A program made the translations under genes and the position numbers. Shown in pieces: positions 17,179 through 28,783 of a DNA stretch of 64,000 nucleotides (position 1 is the stretch's first letter; each line of letters opens with the position of its first letter). Location of the stretch: the NCBI RefSeq assembly GCF_001293645.1, contig NZ_LBMD01000002.1:1-64000 (forward strand), read 5' to 3'. Source of the stretch: Bacillus sp. CHD6a (lineage in GTDB: Bacteria; Bacillota; Bacilli; Bacillales; Bacillaceae_I). Under the pieces are notes generated by a model. That model did not search any database, was not told the origin of the DNA, and saw only the letters and a program-made list of their open reading frames with translations.

Positions 17179-18578
17179 AGGGCTTGAATGAGGAATGTGG
17201 GGTGTTCGGGATCTGGGGGCATCCCGAGGCATCCCAGATTACCTATTACGGTTTGCATAGCCTGCAACACCGTGGCCAAGAAGGCGCAGGGATTGTTTCA
17301 ACTGATGGGGAGAAGCTTGTAGCGGTAAAAGGGGAAGGCCTTGTGAACGAAGTGTTCGGTAACGGTAGATTGCAAGAACTTGGTGCCGGAAAAGCTGCTA
17401 TTGGCCATGTCCGCTATGCAACGGCAGGTGGCGGCGGTTATGAGAATGTGCAGCCTTTATTGTTCCACTCTCAATCTGGCAGTCTTGCACTAGCCCACAA
17501 CGGAAATCTCGTCAATGCGAATGCGCTCAAGCATCAGCTGGAGACGATGGGGAGTATTTTACAAACAACGTCCGATACGGAAGTTTTAGCTCATCTTATT
17601 AAAAGAAGTGGCTACACGTTGTTAAAGGATCGTGTGAAAAATGCATTGTCGATGCTAAAAGGCGCATATGCGTTTTTAATCATGACAGAGACGGAAATGA
17701 TGGTGGCGCTTGATCCAAACGGTTTGCGTCCTCTGTCACTTGGTAGGCTGAATGATGCCTACGTCGTGGCGTCCGAGACCTGTGCGTTTGACGTGGTGGG
17801 GGCAGAATTCATCCGCGACATCGAGCCTGGGGAACTGTTGATTATCGACAATGGCGGCTTGCATTCCGAGCGCTTTACGATGCATACCCAACGTGCAATG
17901 TGCAGCATGGAGTACATTTATTTTTCCAGACCTGACAGCAATATTGATGGCATCAACGTGCATACAGCAAGGAAAAGTCTTGGGAAGCAGTTGGCGATGG
18001 AATCAGGGATTGAGGCAGATGTGGTTACGGGTGTACCGGACTCCAGTATCTCTGCAGCAATCGGTTATGCAGAACTTTCAGGCATTCCATATGAACTAGG
18101 CTTGATTAAAAATAGATATGTAGGCCGTACGTTCATTCAGCCGTCCCAATCATTACGTGAGCAGGGTGTAAAGATGAAGCTTTCTCCTGTCCGCGGGGTC
18201 GTGGAAGGCAAGCGTGTCGTGATGGTCGATGATTCAATCGTCCGCGGAACAACAAGCAGAAGGATTGTAAGGATGCTTCGTGAGGCAGGTGCGACCGAAG
18301 TGCATGTACGCATCAGTTCACCACCGATTAAGAATCCTTGTTTTTACGGAATTGACACTTCTACACATGAAGAGCTGATTGCCTCTTCTCATTCTGTGGA
18401 AGAAATGCGTGAGATCATTGGCGCGGATTCATTGGCATTTTTAAGTCCTGGTGGCATGGTCGAAGCGATTGACCGCCCGTTTGACGGGGAGACGCGCGGG
18501 CAGTGTATGGCATGCTTTACCGGCAAGTATCCGACGGAGATTTTTCCGGACACGGTACTGCCGCATGAGAAGTGCTAG
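17163..18578 (+). CDS. purF: Amidophosphoribosyltransferase PurF
   Basis: A 471-aa enzyme making phosphoribosylamine from PRPP and glutamine, the first committed step. From ATG 17163 (AAAGGAG upstream) the protein has an 11-residue propeptide, then the N-terminal nucleophile Cys12 in EECGVFG, as in the self-processed B. subtilis enzyme. The PRPP motif [13 protein letters not shown] lies near 347-359. Cysteines near 395, 441 and 444 fit the structural 4Fe-4S cluster. The start at 17145 seen in an open frame would displace the propeptide. Confidence 0.97.
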   Translation: MLAELKGLNEECGVFGIWGHPEASQITYYGLHSLQHRGQEGAGIVSTDGEKLVAVKGEGLVNEVFGNGRLQELGAGKAAIGHVRYATAGGGGYENVQPLLFHSQSGSLALAHNGNLVNANALKHQLETMGSILQTTSDTEVLAHLIKRSGYTLLKDRVKNALSMLKGAYAFLIMTETEMMVALDPNGLRPLSLGRLNDAYVVASETCAFDVVGAEFIRDIEPGELLIIDNGGLHSERFTMHTQRAMCSMEYIYFSRPDSNIDGINVHTARKSLGKQLAMESGIEADVVTGVPDSSISAAIGYAELSGIPYELGLIKNRYVGRTFIQPSQSLREQGVKMKLSPVRGVVEGKRVVMVDDSIVRGTTSRRIVRMLREAGATEVHVRISSPPIKNPCFYGIDTSTHEELIASSHSVEEMREIIGADSLAFLSPGGMVEAIDRPFDGETRGQCMACFTGKYPTEIFPDTVLPHEKC

Positions 18579-18609
18579 GCTTGGTGACTTGTTGAAGGGC
18601 TGATATTTG

Positions 18610-18700
18610 GAAAAGTTACAATAACGGTGGAAAAAGTCACAATCAGGGCAGAAAAAGTTACAATAATACCAAAAATAGTTACAATTCACTGAAAAAACGT
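18610..18700. repeat. 21-bp tandem repeats, locus P (purF-purM gap)
   Basis: AGTTACAAT or AGTCACAAT recurs with its G at 18615, 18636, 18657 and 18678, exactly 21 bp apart, each preceded by an A-run. This is the reverse complement of the TTGTAACTTTTTC motif at 34650-34795. It lies inside the pur transcription unit, in a 254-base gap. Confidence 0.85.
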
Positions 18701-18832
18701 GTGAATCAGGTTGGAATCACCCTAGAACTATTGAGAAACCAAACATCATTACTTTTTCAAAAAAAACTTACCAAAAAGCGGCGGGATGTTAAAGATTCGT
18801 CGCTTTTCCATTGGAAGGGAGACACAACACAT

Positions 18833-19873
18833 ATGGCAAATGCATACAAGCAAGCGGGTGTAGATATAGAAGCGGGCTATGAAGCGGTAACGCGTATGAA
18901 AAAGCATGTGGCTAGAACGATGAGGCCAGAGGTGATGGGAGGCCTTGGCGGATTTGGCGGGCTGTTTGACCTATCGGCAGTAAATGTGAAAAATCCGGTG
19001 CTTGTTTCCGGTACAGATGGAGTCGGGACAAAACTGATGCTTGCTTTCCAGCTCGACAAACATGACACCATTGGGGTGGATGCAGTTGCGATGTGTGTGA
19101 ACGATGTTGTCGTCCAAGGCGCAGAGCCGCTTTATTTTCTAGATTATATTGCATGCGGGAAAGCGGTGCCCGAGCGTATCGAAAGTATCGTTAAAGGAAT
19201 CGCGGACGGCTGCGAGCAGGCAGGGTGCGCATTAGTAGGCGGGGAAACAGCGGAAATGCCTGGTATGTATGACGACACAGAATATGACCTGGCAGGATTT
19301 ACAGTAGGTGTGGTAGAGAAAGAACGTTTAATCAATGGCTCCAAAATTGAACCGGGTAACGTATTGATCGGACTGAGCTCAAGCGGTATCCACAGCAACG
19401 GATACTCATTAGTACGTAAAATTGTATTTGAAAAAGGCAAGCTGGACCTTGATAAAAAGTACGATGGTTTTGAAGGGACACTTGGCGAAGAGCTGCTCAC
19501 GCCTACAAAAATCTATGTAAAACCAATTCTAGAAGTCCTGAAAAAATACGACATTAACGGAATGGCCCATATTACCGGTGGCGGATTTATTGAAAATATT
19601 CCGCGGATGCTTCCAGAAGGCATGCAAGCTGAGGTGGATTATGGCACTTGGCCAATCCCACCGATTTTTGATCTATTACAGGAAGTTGGCGAGCTAGATC
19701 GCAAAGAAATGTTCAATATCTTCAACATGGGAATTGGCATGGTGCTTGCCATTAACGAAGAGATTTTACCAGAAGTGGTGCAGATCCTTGAAGCTAACGG
19801 GGAGAAAGCTTACTTGATTGGCCGTGTAAAAGAAGGCGAGGGTATCACGTTTGGCGGAGGAGAAATCCGATGA
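18833..19873 (+). CDS. purM: AIR synthase (cyclo-ligase) PurM
   Basis: A 346-aa enzyme closing the imidazole ring of AIR from FGAM. Motifs are [14 protein letters not shown] near residues 36-49, [11 protein letters not shown] near 57-67, [10 protein letters not shown] near 84, and [14 protein letters not shown] near 176-189. The frame is open to 18701, but GGAAGGGAGAC precedes ATG 18833 and the usual start MANAYKQAG begins there. It overlaps purN by 4 bases. Confidence 0.97.
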   Translation: MANAYKQAGVDIEAGYEAVTRMKKHVARTMRPEVMGGLGGFGGLFDLSAVNVKNPVLVSGTDGVGTKLMLAFQLDKHDTIGVDAVAMCVNDVVVQGAEPLYFLDYIACGKAVPERIESIVKGIADGCEQAGCALVGGETAEMPGMYDDTEYDLAGFTVGVVEKERLINGSKIEPGNVLIGLSSSGIHSNGYSLVRKIVFEKGKLDLDKKYDGFEGTLGEELLTPTKIYVKPILEVLKKYDINGMAHITGGGFIENIPRMLPEGMQAEVDYGTWPIPPIFDLLQEVGELDRKEMFNIFNMGIGMVLAINEEILPEVVQILEANGEKAYLIGRVKEGEGITFGGGEIR

Positions 19874-20460
19874 CAACAAGAATCGCCATCTTCGCATCAG
19901 GGAGCGGCTCCAATTTTCAGGCGATAACGGATGCGTGTCAGAAAGGCTTGCTAGATGCCACGCCGGCATTACTTGTCTGTGACAAGCCTGGTGCCTTTGT
20001 TGTCGAACGTGCAACTACAGCGGACATTCCTTATTTTGCATTTGCTCCTAAAAGCTATAAAACGAAAGAGGAATTTGAAGAGCACATCCTCCTGGAGTTA
20101 AAAAGATATGAAGTAGATTTTATTGTGTTGGCAGGCTATATGCGTCTTATAGGACCCACGCTGCTTAACGCTTTTAAAGGGAAAATTGTTAACATCCATC
20201 CTTCCATATTACCAGCGTTTCCAGGCCTGGATGCGGTTGGTCAAGCACTCAAGTATGGTGTAAAACTAACAGGAGTGACCATTCATTTTGTTGATGAAGG
20301 AATGGACACCGGCCCGATTATTGCCCAACAAGCAATAGAAATTGGCCAAGATGATACGCGAGAAACAGTAGAGAAAAAAATTCATGAGGTAGAACATTCC
20401 TTTTACCCAAAAACCTTACAACAACTTTTTTCAATCAAAGGAGAGGCAGCGATACGATGA
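19870..20460 (+). CDS. purN: GAR transformylase PurN
   Basis: A 196-aa folate-dependent enzyme that formylates GAR. The start [12 protein letters not shown] is typical. The catalytic Asn-His pair is in [14 protein letters not shown] near residues 104-117, and the Asp is in EGMDTGPI near 143. [13 protein letters not shown] is the usual variable loop. It overlaps purM and purH by 4 bases each. The third-position Gly-to-Ala change in the [10 protein letters not shown] loop is a minor variant. Confidence 0.96.
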   Translation: MTTRIAIFASGSGSNFQAITDACQKGLLDATPALLVCDKPGAFVVERATTADIPYFAFAPKSYKTKEEFEEHILLELKRYEVDFIVLAGYMRLIGPTLLNAFKGKIVNIHPSILPAFPGLDAVGQALKYGVKLTGVTIHFVDEGMDTGPIIAQQAIEIGQDDTRETVEKKIHEVEHSFYPKTLQQLFSIKGEAAIR

Positions 20461-21986
20461 GAGCATTAGTGAGTGTTTCCAATAAAGAGGGCATCGTCCC
20501 ATTTGTACAACAATTAGTAGACCTAGGTGTAGAGGTTATCTCTACCGGCGGCACAAAAAAAGTATTGCAGGATAATGGTGTAAAGGTAATTGGTATTTCG
20601 GAAGTAACAGGCTTCCCAGAAATCCTTGATGGACGTGTAAAAACCTTACACCCGATGATCCATGGTGGATTGTTGGCGATGCGTGACAACGAAAGTCACC
20701 AAGCGCAGCTAGAAGAGCATGGAATTACTCCGATCGATTTGGTTGTGGTGAACCTTTACCCATTTAAAGAAACAATCTCTAAATCTGATTCCACGTTTGA
20801 AGATGCCATTGAAAACATTGATATCGGCGGGCCGACGATGCTTCGTTCAGCAGCAAAGAATCATAAGGACGTTGCCGTTTTAGTTGATCCTTCCGACTAC
20901 GAAGGTGTAATTGCCGAGTTAAAAGAAAGCGGAAAGGTGGAGGTTGCAACACGCCGTCGCCTTGCAGCCAAAGTCTTCCGCCATACAGCAGCGTATGATG
21001 CGATGATCTCCAACTATTTAACAGAAGCAGTGGAAGAGAAGCATCCGGAATCTTTGACTGTTACGTTTGAGAAAAAGCAAGGCTTGCGATACGGAGAGAA
21101 CCCGCATCAACAAGCAGCATTCTATCAAGCACCATTAGCGTCCGAATTTTCGATTGCATCAGCTGAACAGCTTCACGGAAAAGAATTATCCTATAACAAT
21201 ATCAATGATGCCGATGCAGCATTGCAAATTGTAAAGGAATTCAAAGACCCTGCAGTAGTTGCAGTCAAACATATGAATCCTTGCGGCGTGGGCACTGGCG
21301 CAACAACGGTAGAAGCGTACCGCCGTGCATATGAAGCAGATCCTGTTTCCATTTTCGGAGGCATCATCGCCTTCAACACAGAAGTGGACAAAGAAACGGC
21401 AGAACTTTTACATGAGTTATTTTTAGAGATTGTCATTGCACCGTCCTTTAGCGACGATGCGTTGGCTGTATTGAAGCAGAAAAAGAACATTAGGCTTCTA
21501 TTGGTTGATATGACCGGTGCAGGTGTAATGCAATCCCGTATGGTATCCGTTCGCGGAGGTCTTTTGGTGCAAGATGAGGACCAAGCAGGTTTTGAAGAAG
21601 CGACCATCACGGTTCCAACAAAACGCGAGCCGACTGAGCAAGAGTGGGCAGACCTAAAGCTTGCATGGAAAGTCGTAAAGCATGTGAAATCTAATGCCAT
21701 CGTCCTTGCCAAAGAAGGTCAGACTGTCGGCGTTGGTGCAGGACAGATGAACCGTGTCGGTGCAGCGAAAATTGCCATTGAGCAAGCTGGCGAAAAAGCA
21801 GTAGGCTCCGCACTAGGATCAGACGCCTTCTTCCCAATGAACGACACCGTCGAAGCAGCCGCAAAAGCCGGCGTAACTGCCATCATCCAACCCGGCGGCT
21901 CCATCAAAGACGAAGACTCCATCAAAAAAGCCGACGAATACGGTATTGCAATGGTGTTTACAGGGATGAGACATTTTAAGCATTGA
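20457..21986 (+). CDS. purH: AICAR transformylase / IMP cyclohydrolase PurH
   Basis: A 509-aa bifunctional enzyme for the last two steps to IMP. The N-terminal cyclohydrolase part (about 1-195) has [12 protein letters not shown] and [10 protein letters not shown], and a [16 protein letters not shown] segment. The C-terminal transformylase part has KHMNPCGVG near 263 with the catalytic Lys-His, and [12 protein letters not shown] near 458. It overlaps purN by 4 bases. A 221-base gap with one repeat element separates it from purD. Confidence 0.97.
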   Translation: MRALVSVSNKEGIVPFVQQLVDLGVEVISTGGTKKVLQDNGVKVIGISEVTGFPEILDGRVKTLHPMIHGGLLAMRDNESHQAQLEEHGITPIDLVVVNLYPFKETISKSDSTFEDAIENIDIGGPTMLRSAAKNHKDVAVLVDPSDYEGVIAELKESGKVEVATRRRLAAKVFRHTAAYDAMISNYLTEAVEEKHPESLTVTFEKKQGLRYGENPHQQAAFYQAPLASEFSIASAEQLHGKELSYNNINDADAALQIVKEFKDPAVVAVKHMNPCGVGTGATTVEAYRRAYEADPVSIFGGIIAFNTEVDKETAELLHELFLEIVIAPSFSDDALAVLKQKKNIRLLLVDMTGAGVMQSRMVSVRGGLLVQDEDQAGFEEATITVPTKREPTEQEWADLKLAWKVVKHVKSNAIVLAKEGQTVGVGAGQMNRVGAAKIAIEQAGEKAVGSALGSDAFFPMNDTVEAAAKAGVTAIIQPGGSIKDEDSIKKADEYGIAMVFTGMRHFKH

Positions 21987-22037
21987 GGAAAAAATGTTTA
22001 TTGGTAAAAGCAAGACTTTGATTTTTTAAGAACCGTA

Positions 22038-23558
<1,521 letters not shown>

Positions 23559-23599
23559 TCTACCTACCTCCTTATATTGTTCGACGTGAGTGACGAAAA

Positions 23600-23637
23600 C
23601 CCTTTGGGGGTCTGACCCCCAAAGGTGTTTTTTTTAT
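23600..23637 (+). terminator. Terminator of the purine operon / palindrome copy 3
   Basis: CCTTTGGGGGTCTGACCCCCAAAGG (given here as its arms CCTTTGGGGGTC and GACCCCCAAAGG) is followed by TGTTTTTTTT. The core is the GGGGTCTGACCCC palindrome found at three other sites; only this copy has a clear T-run. Confidence 0.8.
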
Positions 23638-23658
23638 CTCTTTTTACACGCTACCCCC

Positions 23659-23976
23659 TCAAGAAGGGTTGTAAGAGTCGGCTCCGCCGTCGCCGTTTGC
23701 TTTGGCTTCGAAGTCGTCGAAGTCGAAGTTGTAGTGGTTGTTTTCGCTGTTGTGGTCGTTGCGGTATTCTTGGAAGCGTTCGAAGCCTGCGGTCATCGGG
23801 CAGTAACGCAGGATGCCTTCCGCAATTTTCATGCCCGCAAGGAGTGCGATAAGTTTGTAGGAATCGCGGTGCGGTCGTCGAACCATTTTGCTTGTAATCC
23901 ACGCCAATGTAGCAAATCCTGCTGTGATGCGAATCATCGCATTGATAATGCTGATATTAGGTCTCACTTTCATCAT
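23659..23976 (-). CDS. DUF2892 (YgaP-like) membrane protein
   Basis: A 105-aa protein. The N-terminal part has MKVRPNISIINAMIRI and two membrane helices (about 13-31 and 42-60), with RYCPMTA at the end of the second, which is typical of the DUF2892 inner-membrane family. The C-terminal 40 residues are acidic and Asn/Asp-rich (NDHNSENNHYNFDFDDF), with low complexity. GGAGGG precedes the double ATG at 23976/23973. A reading frame on the plus strand through the same DNA is considered a shadow. Confidence 0.8.
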   Translation of the reverse strand: MMKVRPNISIINAMIRITAGFATLAWITSKMVRRPHRDSYKLIALLAGMKIAEGILRYCPMTAGFERFQEYRNDHNSENNHYNFDFDDFEAKANGDGGADSYNPS

Positions 23977-24174
23977 AATCCCTCCAACGTATATATTTTC
24001 TTCAGTTAAAGCGTTAAATTAAATAAATTTTCAATTAATTATGAAGAACGGTGGTGCAAGCAAAACTCTGTTGTGGTAACATGGTAAAAAGAGGTTATAT
24101 CAAAATAATATTCACTGAAATGAATCATACAAATGTGACAAAGATAAAATCTCACAAAGAGTGGGTGATCAAAC

Positions 24175-25920
24175 ATGCATGAACAGGCATATAGATGGAA
24201 AAACAAAAAAATACGAGAACAGGTTGCCGTGATTGATGGAAAACAGGCACCAACCTTGGTTCTGACAAATGCAACATACTTAAATGTTCAACTAAAAGCG
24301 TGGATGACGGCAAATATCTGGATCCATGAAGATCGAATAGTTTATGTAGGAGATCAGCTTCCTACAAATACGGAAAACACAGAAATGGTTAATTGTGAAT
24401 CATACTACCTGGTTCCAGGTTACATTGAACCGCATGTTCATCCGTTTCAACTTTATAATCCCCTGTCGTTTGCGCAATATGCATCTAAATTAGGAACAAC
24501 GACCTTCGTGAATGACAACTTAATGCTTACGTTGCAAATGACAAAAAAGAAAGCGTTTACTTTTATAGAAGAAATGAACCAAACCGCTGCGACGATGTAT
24601 TGGTGGTGCCGTTTTGATGCGCAGACGGAAATTAAAAATGAGGACGAAATCTTCTCTACGCCCAATATGAAAAGTTGGCTAGATCACCCTCTTGTTATGC
24701 AGGGAGGGGAATTGACAGCTTGGCCAAAATTAATGGCAGGGGATGATTTAATTTTACATTGGGTCCAAGAAGCGAATGCACGCAAAAAGCCAGTGGAAGG
24801 GCATTTTCCCGGAGCATCGGAAAAGACATTGACCAAAATGCAGCTGCTTGGCATTCACAGTGACCATGAGGCGATGAACGGAGCAGATGTGATCAAACGA
24901 ATTTCACAAGGGTATCATGCTTCTTTGCGCTATTCATCCATCAGACCGGACCTGCCATTAATTTTAGAAGAGCTTGAAGCTTCAGGTGTTCATTACTATG
25001 ATCAAACCTTCTTCAACACAGACGGCTCCACGCCGAGTTTTTATGAAAGCGGTGTCATCAACCGGACCATCGCGATTGCCTTAGACAAAGGGGTGCCGGC
25101 AATAGAGGCTTACCGGATGGCTTCCTATAATGCAGCAAAACATTTTGCAATGGATAAGTTGCATGGAAGCATTGCACCTGGCCGGATAGCAAACATCAAC
25201 TTCCTGAAGGCAAAAGAAGAGCCAACTCCTGTTTCTGTTCTATCCAAGGGCCTGTGGGTCACTAGGGACAACGAACAGGTTAAGGAAGCTTTTCCTGTTC
25301 CAAATTGGTCTGAACTTGGTTTAGAGCCAATGAAACTCGATTGGAATTTAAGTATGGATGATCTGCAATTTTCGATGGCGCTTGGGATGGAAATGGTCAA
25401 CGAAGTAATCATTAAGCCATATACTATCTCAGTGGATGTGTCAGGTGACAGCCTGTCTACTTCCCATGATCAGTCGTTTCTTATGTTAATCGATCGTAAA
25501 GGTAAATGGCGGGTGAATACGATACTCAAAGGGTTCGGGACACATGTTCAAGGGTTTGCGAGTTCCTATTCCAATACAGGAGATATCGTTTTGATAGGAA
25601 AAGACAAGAGCGCGATGCTAAAGGCCTTCCAACATATGAAAGACCTAGGAGGGGGAATGGTGCTGGTGGAAGATGGTGCGGTCATTTGTGACATCCCTTT
25701 ACCGCTTGCAGGTGGATTATCAGATTGTAGTATGGAAGAACTGATGAAACAGGAAACAGAACTGCGAAATCAGTTGTTTGAAAGAGGCTACAGTTTCAAT
25801 GATCCCATCTATACATTATTATTTTTATCATCGACTCATCTTCCCTATATTAGAATAACACCTAGAGGAATATACGATGTGATGAATAAAACGGTACTCT
25901 TTCCGTCAATAATGCGTTAA
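24175..25920 (+). CDS. yerA: Adenine deaminase-like amidohydrolase YerA
   Basis: A 581-aa member of the adenine deaminase family. A small N-terminal beta domain is followed by the metal site PGYIEPHVHPFQL near residues 80-92, EGHFPGASEKTL near 205-216, and HSDHEAMNG near 224-232 with later catalytic residues. The C-terminal adenine deaminase domain starts near 400. Position before yerB-yerC-pcrB matches B. subtilis yerA, which is not the main adenine deaminase, so true substrate is open. HVHPF instead of the H-x-H-x-E-S context of AdeC hints at altered activity. Confidence 0.88.
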   Translation: MHEQAYRWKNKKIREQVAVIDGKQAPTLVLTNATYLNVQLKAWMTANIWIHEDRIVYVGDQLPTNTENTEMVNCESYYLVPGYIEPHVHPFQLYNPLSFAQYASKLGTTTFVNDNLMLTLQMTKKKAFTFIEEMNQTAATMYWWCRFDAQTEIKNEDEIFSTPNMKSWLDHPLVMQGGELTAWPKLMAGDDLILHWVQEANARKKPVEGHFPGASEKTLTKMQLLGIHSDHEAMNGADVIKRISQGYHASLRYSSIRPDLPLILEELEASGVHYYDQTFFNTDGSTPSFYESGVINRTIAIALDKGVPAIEAYRMASYNAAKHFAMDKLHGSIAPGRIANINFLKAKEEPTPVSVLSKGLWVTRDNEQVKEAFPVPNWSELGLEPMKLDWNLSMDDLQFSMALGMEMVNEVIIKPYTISVDVSGDSLSTSHDQSFLMLIDRKGKWRVNTILKGFGTHVQGFASSYSNTGDIVLIGKDKSAMLKAFQHMKDLGGGMVLVEDGAVICDIPLPLAGGLSDCSMEELMKQETELRNQLFERGYSFNDPIYTLLFLSSTHLPYIRITPRGIYDVMNKTVLFPSIMR

Positions 25921-25965
25921 AATATAAAAGTATGTAAAAATACTAAAGGTTGTGTTTATGTTAGG

Positions 25966-27015
25966 ATGAGTAGGAATAAAACGTTGTTATTGGCAAGCCT
26001 TATGCTGATGTTAGCAGGCTGTCAATCCAACGATGAAAAAAACGTTGCAACTAGTCATGAGCAAAGTAAAGAGACCACAGAAGTAGCGATAGAAGAAGAG
26101 CAAGTGGCGACAGAGGTTTCAGAACTGACAGAGCAAGCACCTTTAACTGGAGAAATGATGGCGGAGAAAGTAGATGCCCGTCCGGTTGCGGTAATGGTGA
26201 ACAATGATATAAAAGCTAGGCCGCAGTCTGGTTTGCATCAAGCAGATGTTGTTTATGAAGTGCTGGCAGAAGGCGACATTACCAGGCTCCTGGCCATTTT
26301 TCACAGTGAAATGCCTGAAACAGTCGGTCCAGTCAGAAGTTCAAGAGCCTATTTTGTAGACCTGGCAAAGGCCTATGACCCCTTATATGTCTTTCATGGT
26401 TGGAGTCCTGGAGCCAAAGAGAAGATACAAGCAGGAGAAGTAGATGGAATAAACGGTCTGACCTATGACGGAACGCTTTTCAAACGAGCAAGTTTCCGGA
26501 AGGCGCCGCATAATTCATACATCAGTTCTGCAAATATCCAAAAAGGCGCAAAGCAGCAAAATTATGAGACAAAAGCGGAGGTCGCACCTTTTATATTTTT
26601 AAAAAAAGGGCAGATCAATCCTCATGAAGCCACCGCTTTAGAGCAAGTGAAAATAGAATACTCATCCAGGCAGGCAACACATGTTGAATATAGATATGAT
26701 GCGGAAAAAAAAGCATACGTCCGTTATAGCGGCGGCGTAAAACACACCGATCTTGAAACAAAGAAAGAGATTGTTGCACATAATGTGTTCCTTGTGGAAG
26801 CAGCTCATCTTGTGGTAGATAAACAAGGCAGAAGGGAAATCGATATTACTTCTGGCGGCAACGCGGTGCTCATCCAAAATGGAGAGCGTTTCGATGTGGA
26901 ATGGAAATCAGTAGACGGCAAGATCCTTCCCTACAAAAATGGCAAACAGGTCCCACTTGTCCCCGGTAAAACGTGGATTCAGATTATTCCAGATTTGAAT
27001 AAGGTCACATACTAG
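25966..27015 (+). CDS. yerB: DUF3048 lipoprotein YerB
   Basis: A 349-aa lipoprotein. The signal MSRNKTLLLASLMLMLAGC gives a lipidated Cys19. A Glu/Thr-rich linker (about 20-65) is followed by the DUF3048 domain: RPVAVMVNNDIKARPQSGL near 72-90 and GPVRSSRAYFVDLAKAYDP near 122-140. The C-terminal DUF3048_C part ends with PGKTWIQIIPD. The start at 25966 has TTAGG-type spacing and is weak. It follows yerA by 45 bases. Role unknown, on the outer membrane face. Confidence 0.9.
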   Translation: MSRNKTLLLASLMLMLAGCQSNDEKNVATSHEQSKETTEVAIEEEQVATEVSELTEQAPLTGEMMAEKVDARPVAVMVNNDIKARPQSGLHQADVVYEVLAEGDITRLLAIFHSEMPETVGPVRSSRAYFVDLAKAYDPLYVFHGWSPGAKEKIQAGEVDGINGLTYDGTLFKRASFRKAPHNSYISSANIQKGAKQQNYETKAEVAPFIFLKKGQINPHEATALEQVKIEYSSRQATHVEYRYDAEKKAYVRYSGGVKHTDLETKKEIVAHNVFLVEAAHLVVDKQGRREIDITSGGNAVLIQNGERFDVEWKSVDGKILPYKNGKQVPLVPGKTWIQIIPDLNKVTY

Positions 27016-27042
27016 TCTTAATAAGCAAAGGAGAAATCAATC

Positions 27043-27354
27043 ATGCAAATCAACAAACTACGTGGAAAAGAACTGGATCAACTTTTTGAATCTATTCTTT
27101 CTTTAAAAGACATGGAAGAGTGTTATCGATTCTTCGATGACCTCTGTACCATCAATGAAATCCAATCTTTAGCACAACGCCTAGAGGTGGCAAGAATGCT
27201 GAGAGAAGGTTTCACATATCATAAAATCGAGACAGAAACTGGTGCAAGTACAGCAACCATCTCCCGTGTGAAGCGTTGCCTGAATTACGGCAACGATGCT
27301 TACGAGATGGCACTTGAGCGTATTGCAGAAGAAAAGAAGACAGAAGAAGTGTAA
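27043..27354 (+). CDS. yerC: TrpR-like transcriptional regulator YerC
   Basis: A 103-aa all-helical protein of the YerC/YecD (TrpR-superfamily) group. It has LRGKELDQLFESILSLKD at the start, the LAQRLEVARMLREG helix near residues 46-59, and the recognition helix TGASTATISRVKRCL near 66-80. AAAGGAG precedes ATG. DNA target unknown. It closes the yerA-yerB-yerC unit and is followed at once by a strong terminator. Confidence 0.92.
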   Translation: MQINKLRGKELDQLFESILSLKDMEECYRFFDDLCTINEIQSLAQRLEVARMLREGFTYHKIETETGASTATISRVKRCLNYGNDAYEMALERIAEEKKTEEV

Positions 27355-27362
27355 AAAGTATT

Positions 27363-27403
27363 AAGGTGGCCCGCTGCGCTCGAATGCAGTGGGCCACTTT
27401 TTT
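27363..27403 (+). terminator. Terminator after yerC
   Basis: GGTGGCCCGCTGC pairs with GCAGTGGGCCACT, followed by TTTTTT. Confidence 0.88.
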
Positions 27404-27404
27404 A

Positions 27405-27590
27405 TGAATGGAGGACCAATCTATATGCCAGAACGTTTGGGGAGACTCGATGAAAAGTCTAATAGGGGAGTTTTATACGCCCGAACGTGGAGGGAATCCA
27501 CATAAAAAGTCTAATAGAAGCCCTCTATACGCCCGAACAGTAAAAAAATTCTTATAAATGGTCTTATAGACGGTACTCCCCACCGATCAA
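27405..27590. repeat. 52-bp tandem repeats, locus 2
   Basis: The core GTCTAATAG (GTCTTATAG in the third unit) starts at 27457, 27509 and 27561, exactly 52 bp apart. A second conserved patch, TATACGCCCGAACG, starts at 27422 (as TATATGCCAGAACG), 27474 and 27526, also 52 bp apart. The units are better conserved here than at 96-311 or 57565-57645. Confidence 0.85.
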
Positions 27591-27593
27591 ACA

Positions 27594-27624
27594 AGAAAAA
27601 ACCGCCTCTTATTAAGAAGCGGTT
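27594..27624 (-). terminator. Terminator of the 53-aa membrane protein gene
   Basis: On the minus strand ACCGCTTCTTAATAAGAGGCGGT is a stem-loop followed by TTTTTCTTG. It lies 35 bases past the stop at 27659. Confidence 0.75.
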
Positions 27625-27658
27625 CCACCCAAAAGTAAAGTTTCCTAAAATGCAATCA

Positions 27659-27820
27659 TTACCTGAAAAACGTATCTTGGTTTGGTTTTACCTGATCGAC
27701 TGAATCAGAGAGCGGTGCAGAGTCAGGAGATCTTCGTCTTCTTTTTCCAAAATGGTCCACAAGAGCACCGAACACTAACAGTATAGCGAAGCCAATAACA
27801 AACCATAGCCACATAGGCAT
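27659..27820 (-). CDS. Small membrane protein, unrecognised
   Basis: A 53-aa protein that starts MPMWLWFVIGFAILLVFGAL: one membrane helix at the very N-terminus, then a basic stretch KRRRR and a polar tail ending TFFR. AAGGGGGTGT sits 7 bases before the ATG, and a terminator follows, so it looks like a complete single-gene unit. I do not recognise the family. It lies between yerC and pcrB where B. subtilis has no equivalent known to me. Confidence 0.7.
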   Translation of the reverse strand: MPMWLWFVIGFAILLVFGALVDHFGKRRRRSPDSAPLSDSVDQVKPNQDTFFR

Positions 27821-28034
27821 GTTGGACACCCCCTTATCACATCATATTTTGAAGCGATTTCGATATGCATCCATCTATAAAAAAACCTAAGCTTTACTAA
27901 AGAAGTTAGTTATGTAATTCCCCACTACACAAAAGAAATAACAGGCCGCAGGAAAAAAACTTTTGGTACATTTGAAAAGGTCGTAACTTCCAGTCAACAA
28001 TCTCCGTTTCCCTTTTTCGTATTAGCTGGTATTT

Positions 28035-28043
28035 TGCTATAAT
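28035..28043 (+). promoter_or_regulatory. Extended -10 promoter for pcrB
   Basis: TGCTATAAT at 28035-28043 is a perfect -10 hexamer with the TG extension. The -35 region (TTTCGT near 28015) is poor, as is common with extended -10 promoters. It lies 36 bases ahead of the pcrB start. Confidence 0.6.
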
Positions 28044-28078
28044 AGGGGAATGGAAAATTAGAATGGGGGACGTTTGCA

Positions 28079-28768
28079 GTGTTAATGGAAATACGTGAGT
28101 GGAAGCACGTTTTTAAATTGGATCCTAATAAAGAGATATCGGACGAAGATTTAGAGCTTGTGTGCGAATCCGGAACTGATGCGATACTAGTAGGCGGTAC
28201 GGACGGCATCACACTCGATAATGTGCTGAGCCTGATGAGCAGGGTGAGAAGATATTCGTTGCCATGTGCATTGGAGGTATCCACCATAGAATCGGTCACA
28301 CCAGGATTTGATTACTATTTTATCCCAAGTGTGTTGAACAGTAGAAAGACAGAATGGGTCACAGACCTTCATATAGAGGCACTAAAAGAATACGGCGACA
28401 TCATGAACTGGGAGGAGATTGTGGCTGAGGGATATTGCATACTGAATGCCGACTGTAAGGCTGCTAAGTTAACGGAAGCCAAAACAGATCTCGACAAAGA
28501 AGATGTCATCGCTTATGCAAGACTAGCAGAGAAAATGTTTAATCTGCCTATCTTTTACTTAGAATATAGTGGTACGTACGGGGACGTGGAAATAGTCCAG
28601 GCGGCCAAACAAACTCTCGAAAAAACGCAACTGTTTTACGGAGGCGGTATTTCCACAGCTGAACGCGCCAAAGAAATGGCAGCCCACGCCGATACCGTCG
28701 TAGTAGGAAACGCCGTATATGAAAATTTAAAAGAAGCGCTGAAGACAGTTGACGCTGTGAAAAATTAG
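28079..28768 (+). CDS. pcrB: Heptaprenylglyceryl phosphate synthase PcrB
   Basis: A 229-aa TIM-barrel prenyltransferase that joins glycerol-1-phosphate to heptaprenyl diphosphate in Bacillaceae. Family features are [12 protein letters not shown] near residues 6-17, YFIPSVLNS near 81-89, [11 protein letters not shown] near 161-171 and LFYGGGI near 190. I use GTG 28079, which is 9 bases after GGGGG; ATG 28085 is an alternative two codons later. It is followed by pcrA after a gap holding a repeat element. Confidence 0.93.
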   Translation: MLMEIREWKHVFKLDPNKEISDEDLELVCESGTDAILVGGTDGITLDNVLSLMSRVRRYSLPCALEVSTIESVTPGFDYYFIPSVLNSRKTEWVTDLHIEALKEYGDIMNWEEIVAEGYCILNADCKAAKLTEAKTDLDKEDVIAYARLAEKMFNLPIFYLEYSGTYGDVEIVQAAKQTLEKTQLFYGGGISTAERAKEMAAHADTVVVGNAVYENLKEALKTVDAVKN

Positions 28769-28783
28769 TTTCTAGATATTCTA

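Noticed and set aside
23590-24009. 139-aa plus-strand frame opposite the DUF2892 gene
   Set aside because: The minus-strand frame has a recognised family, membrane helices and GGAGGG; the plus-strand frame is its shadow.
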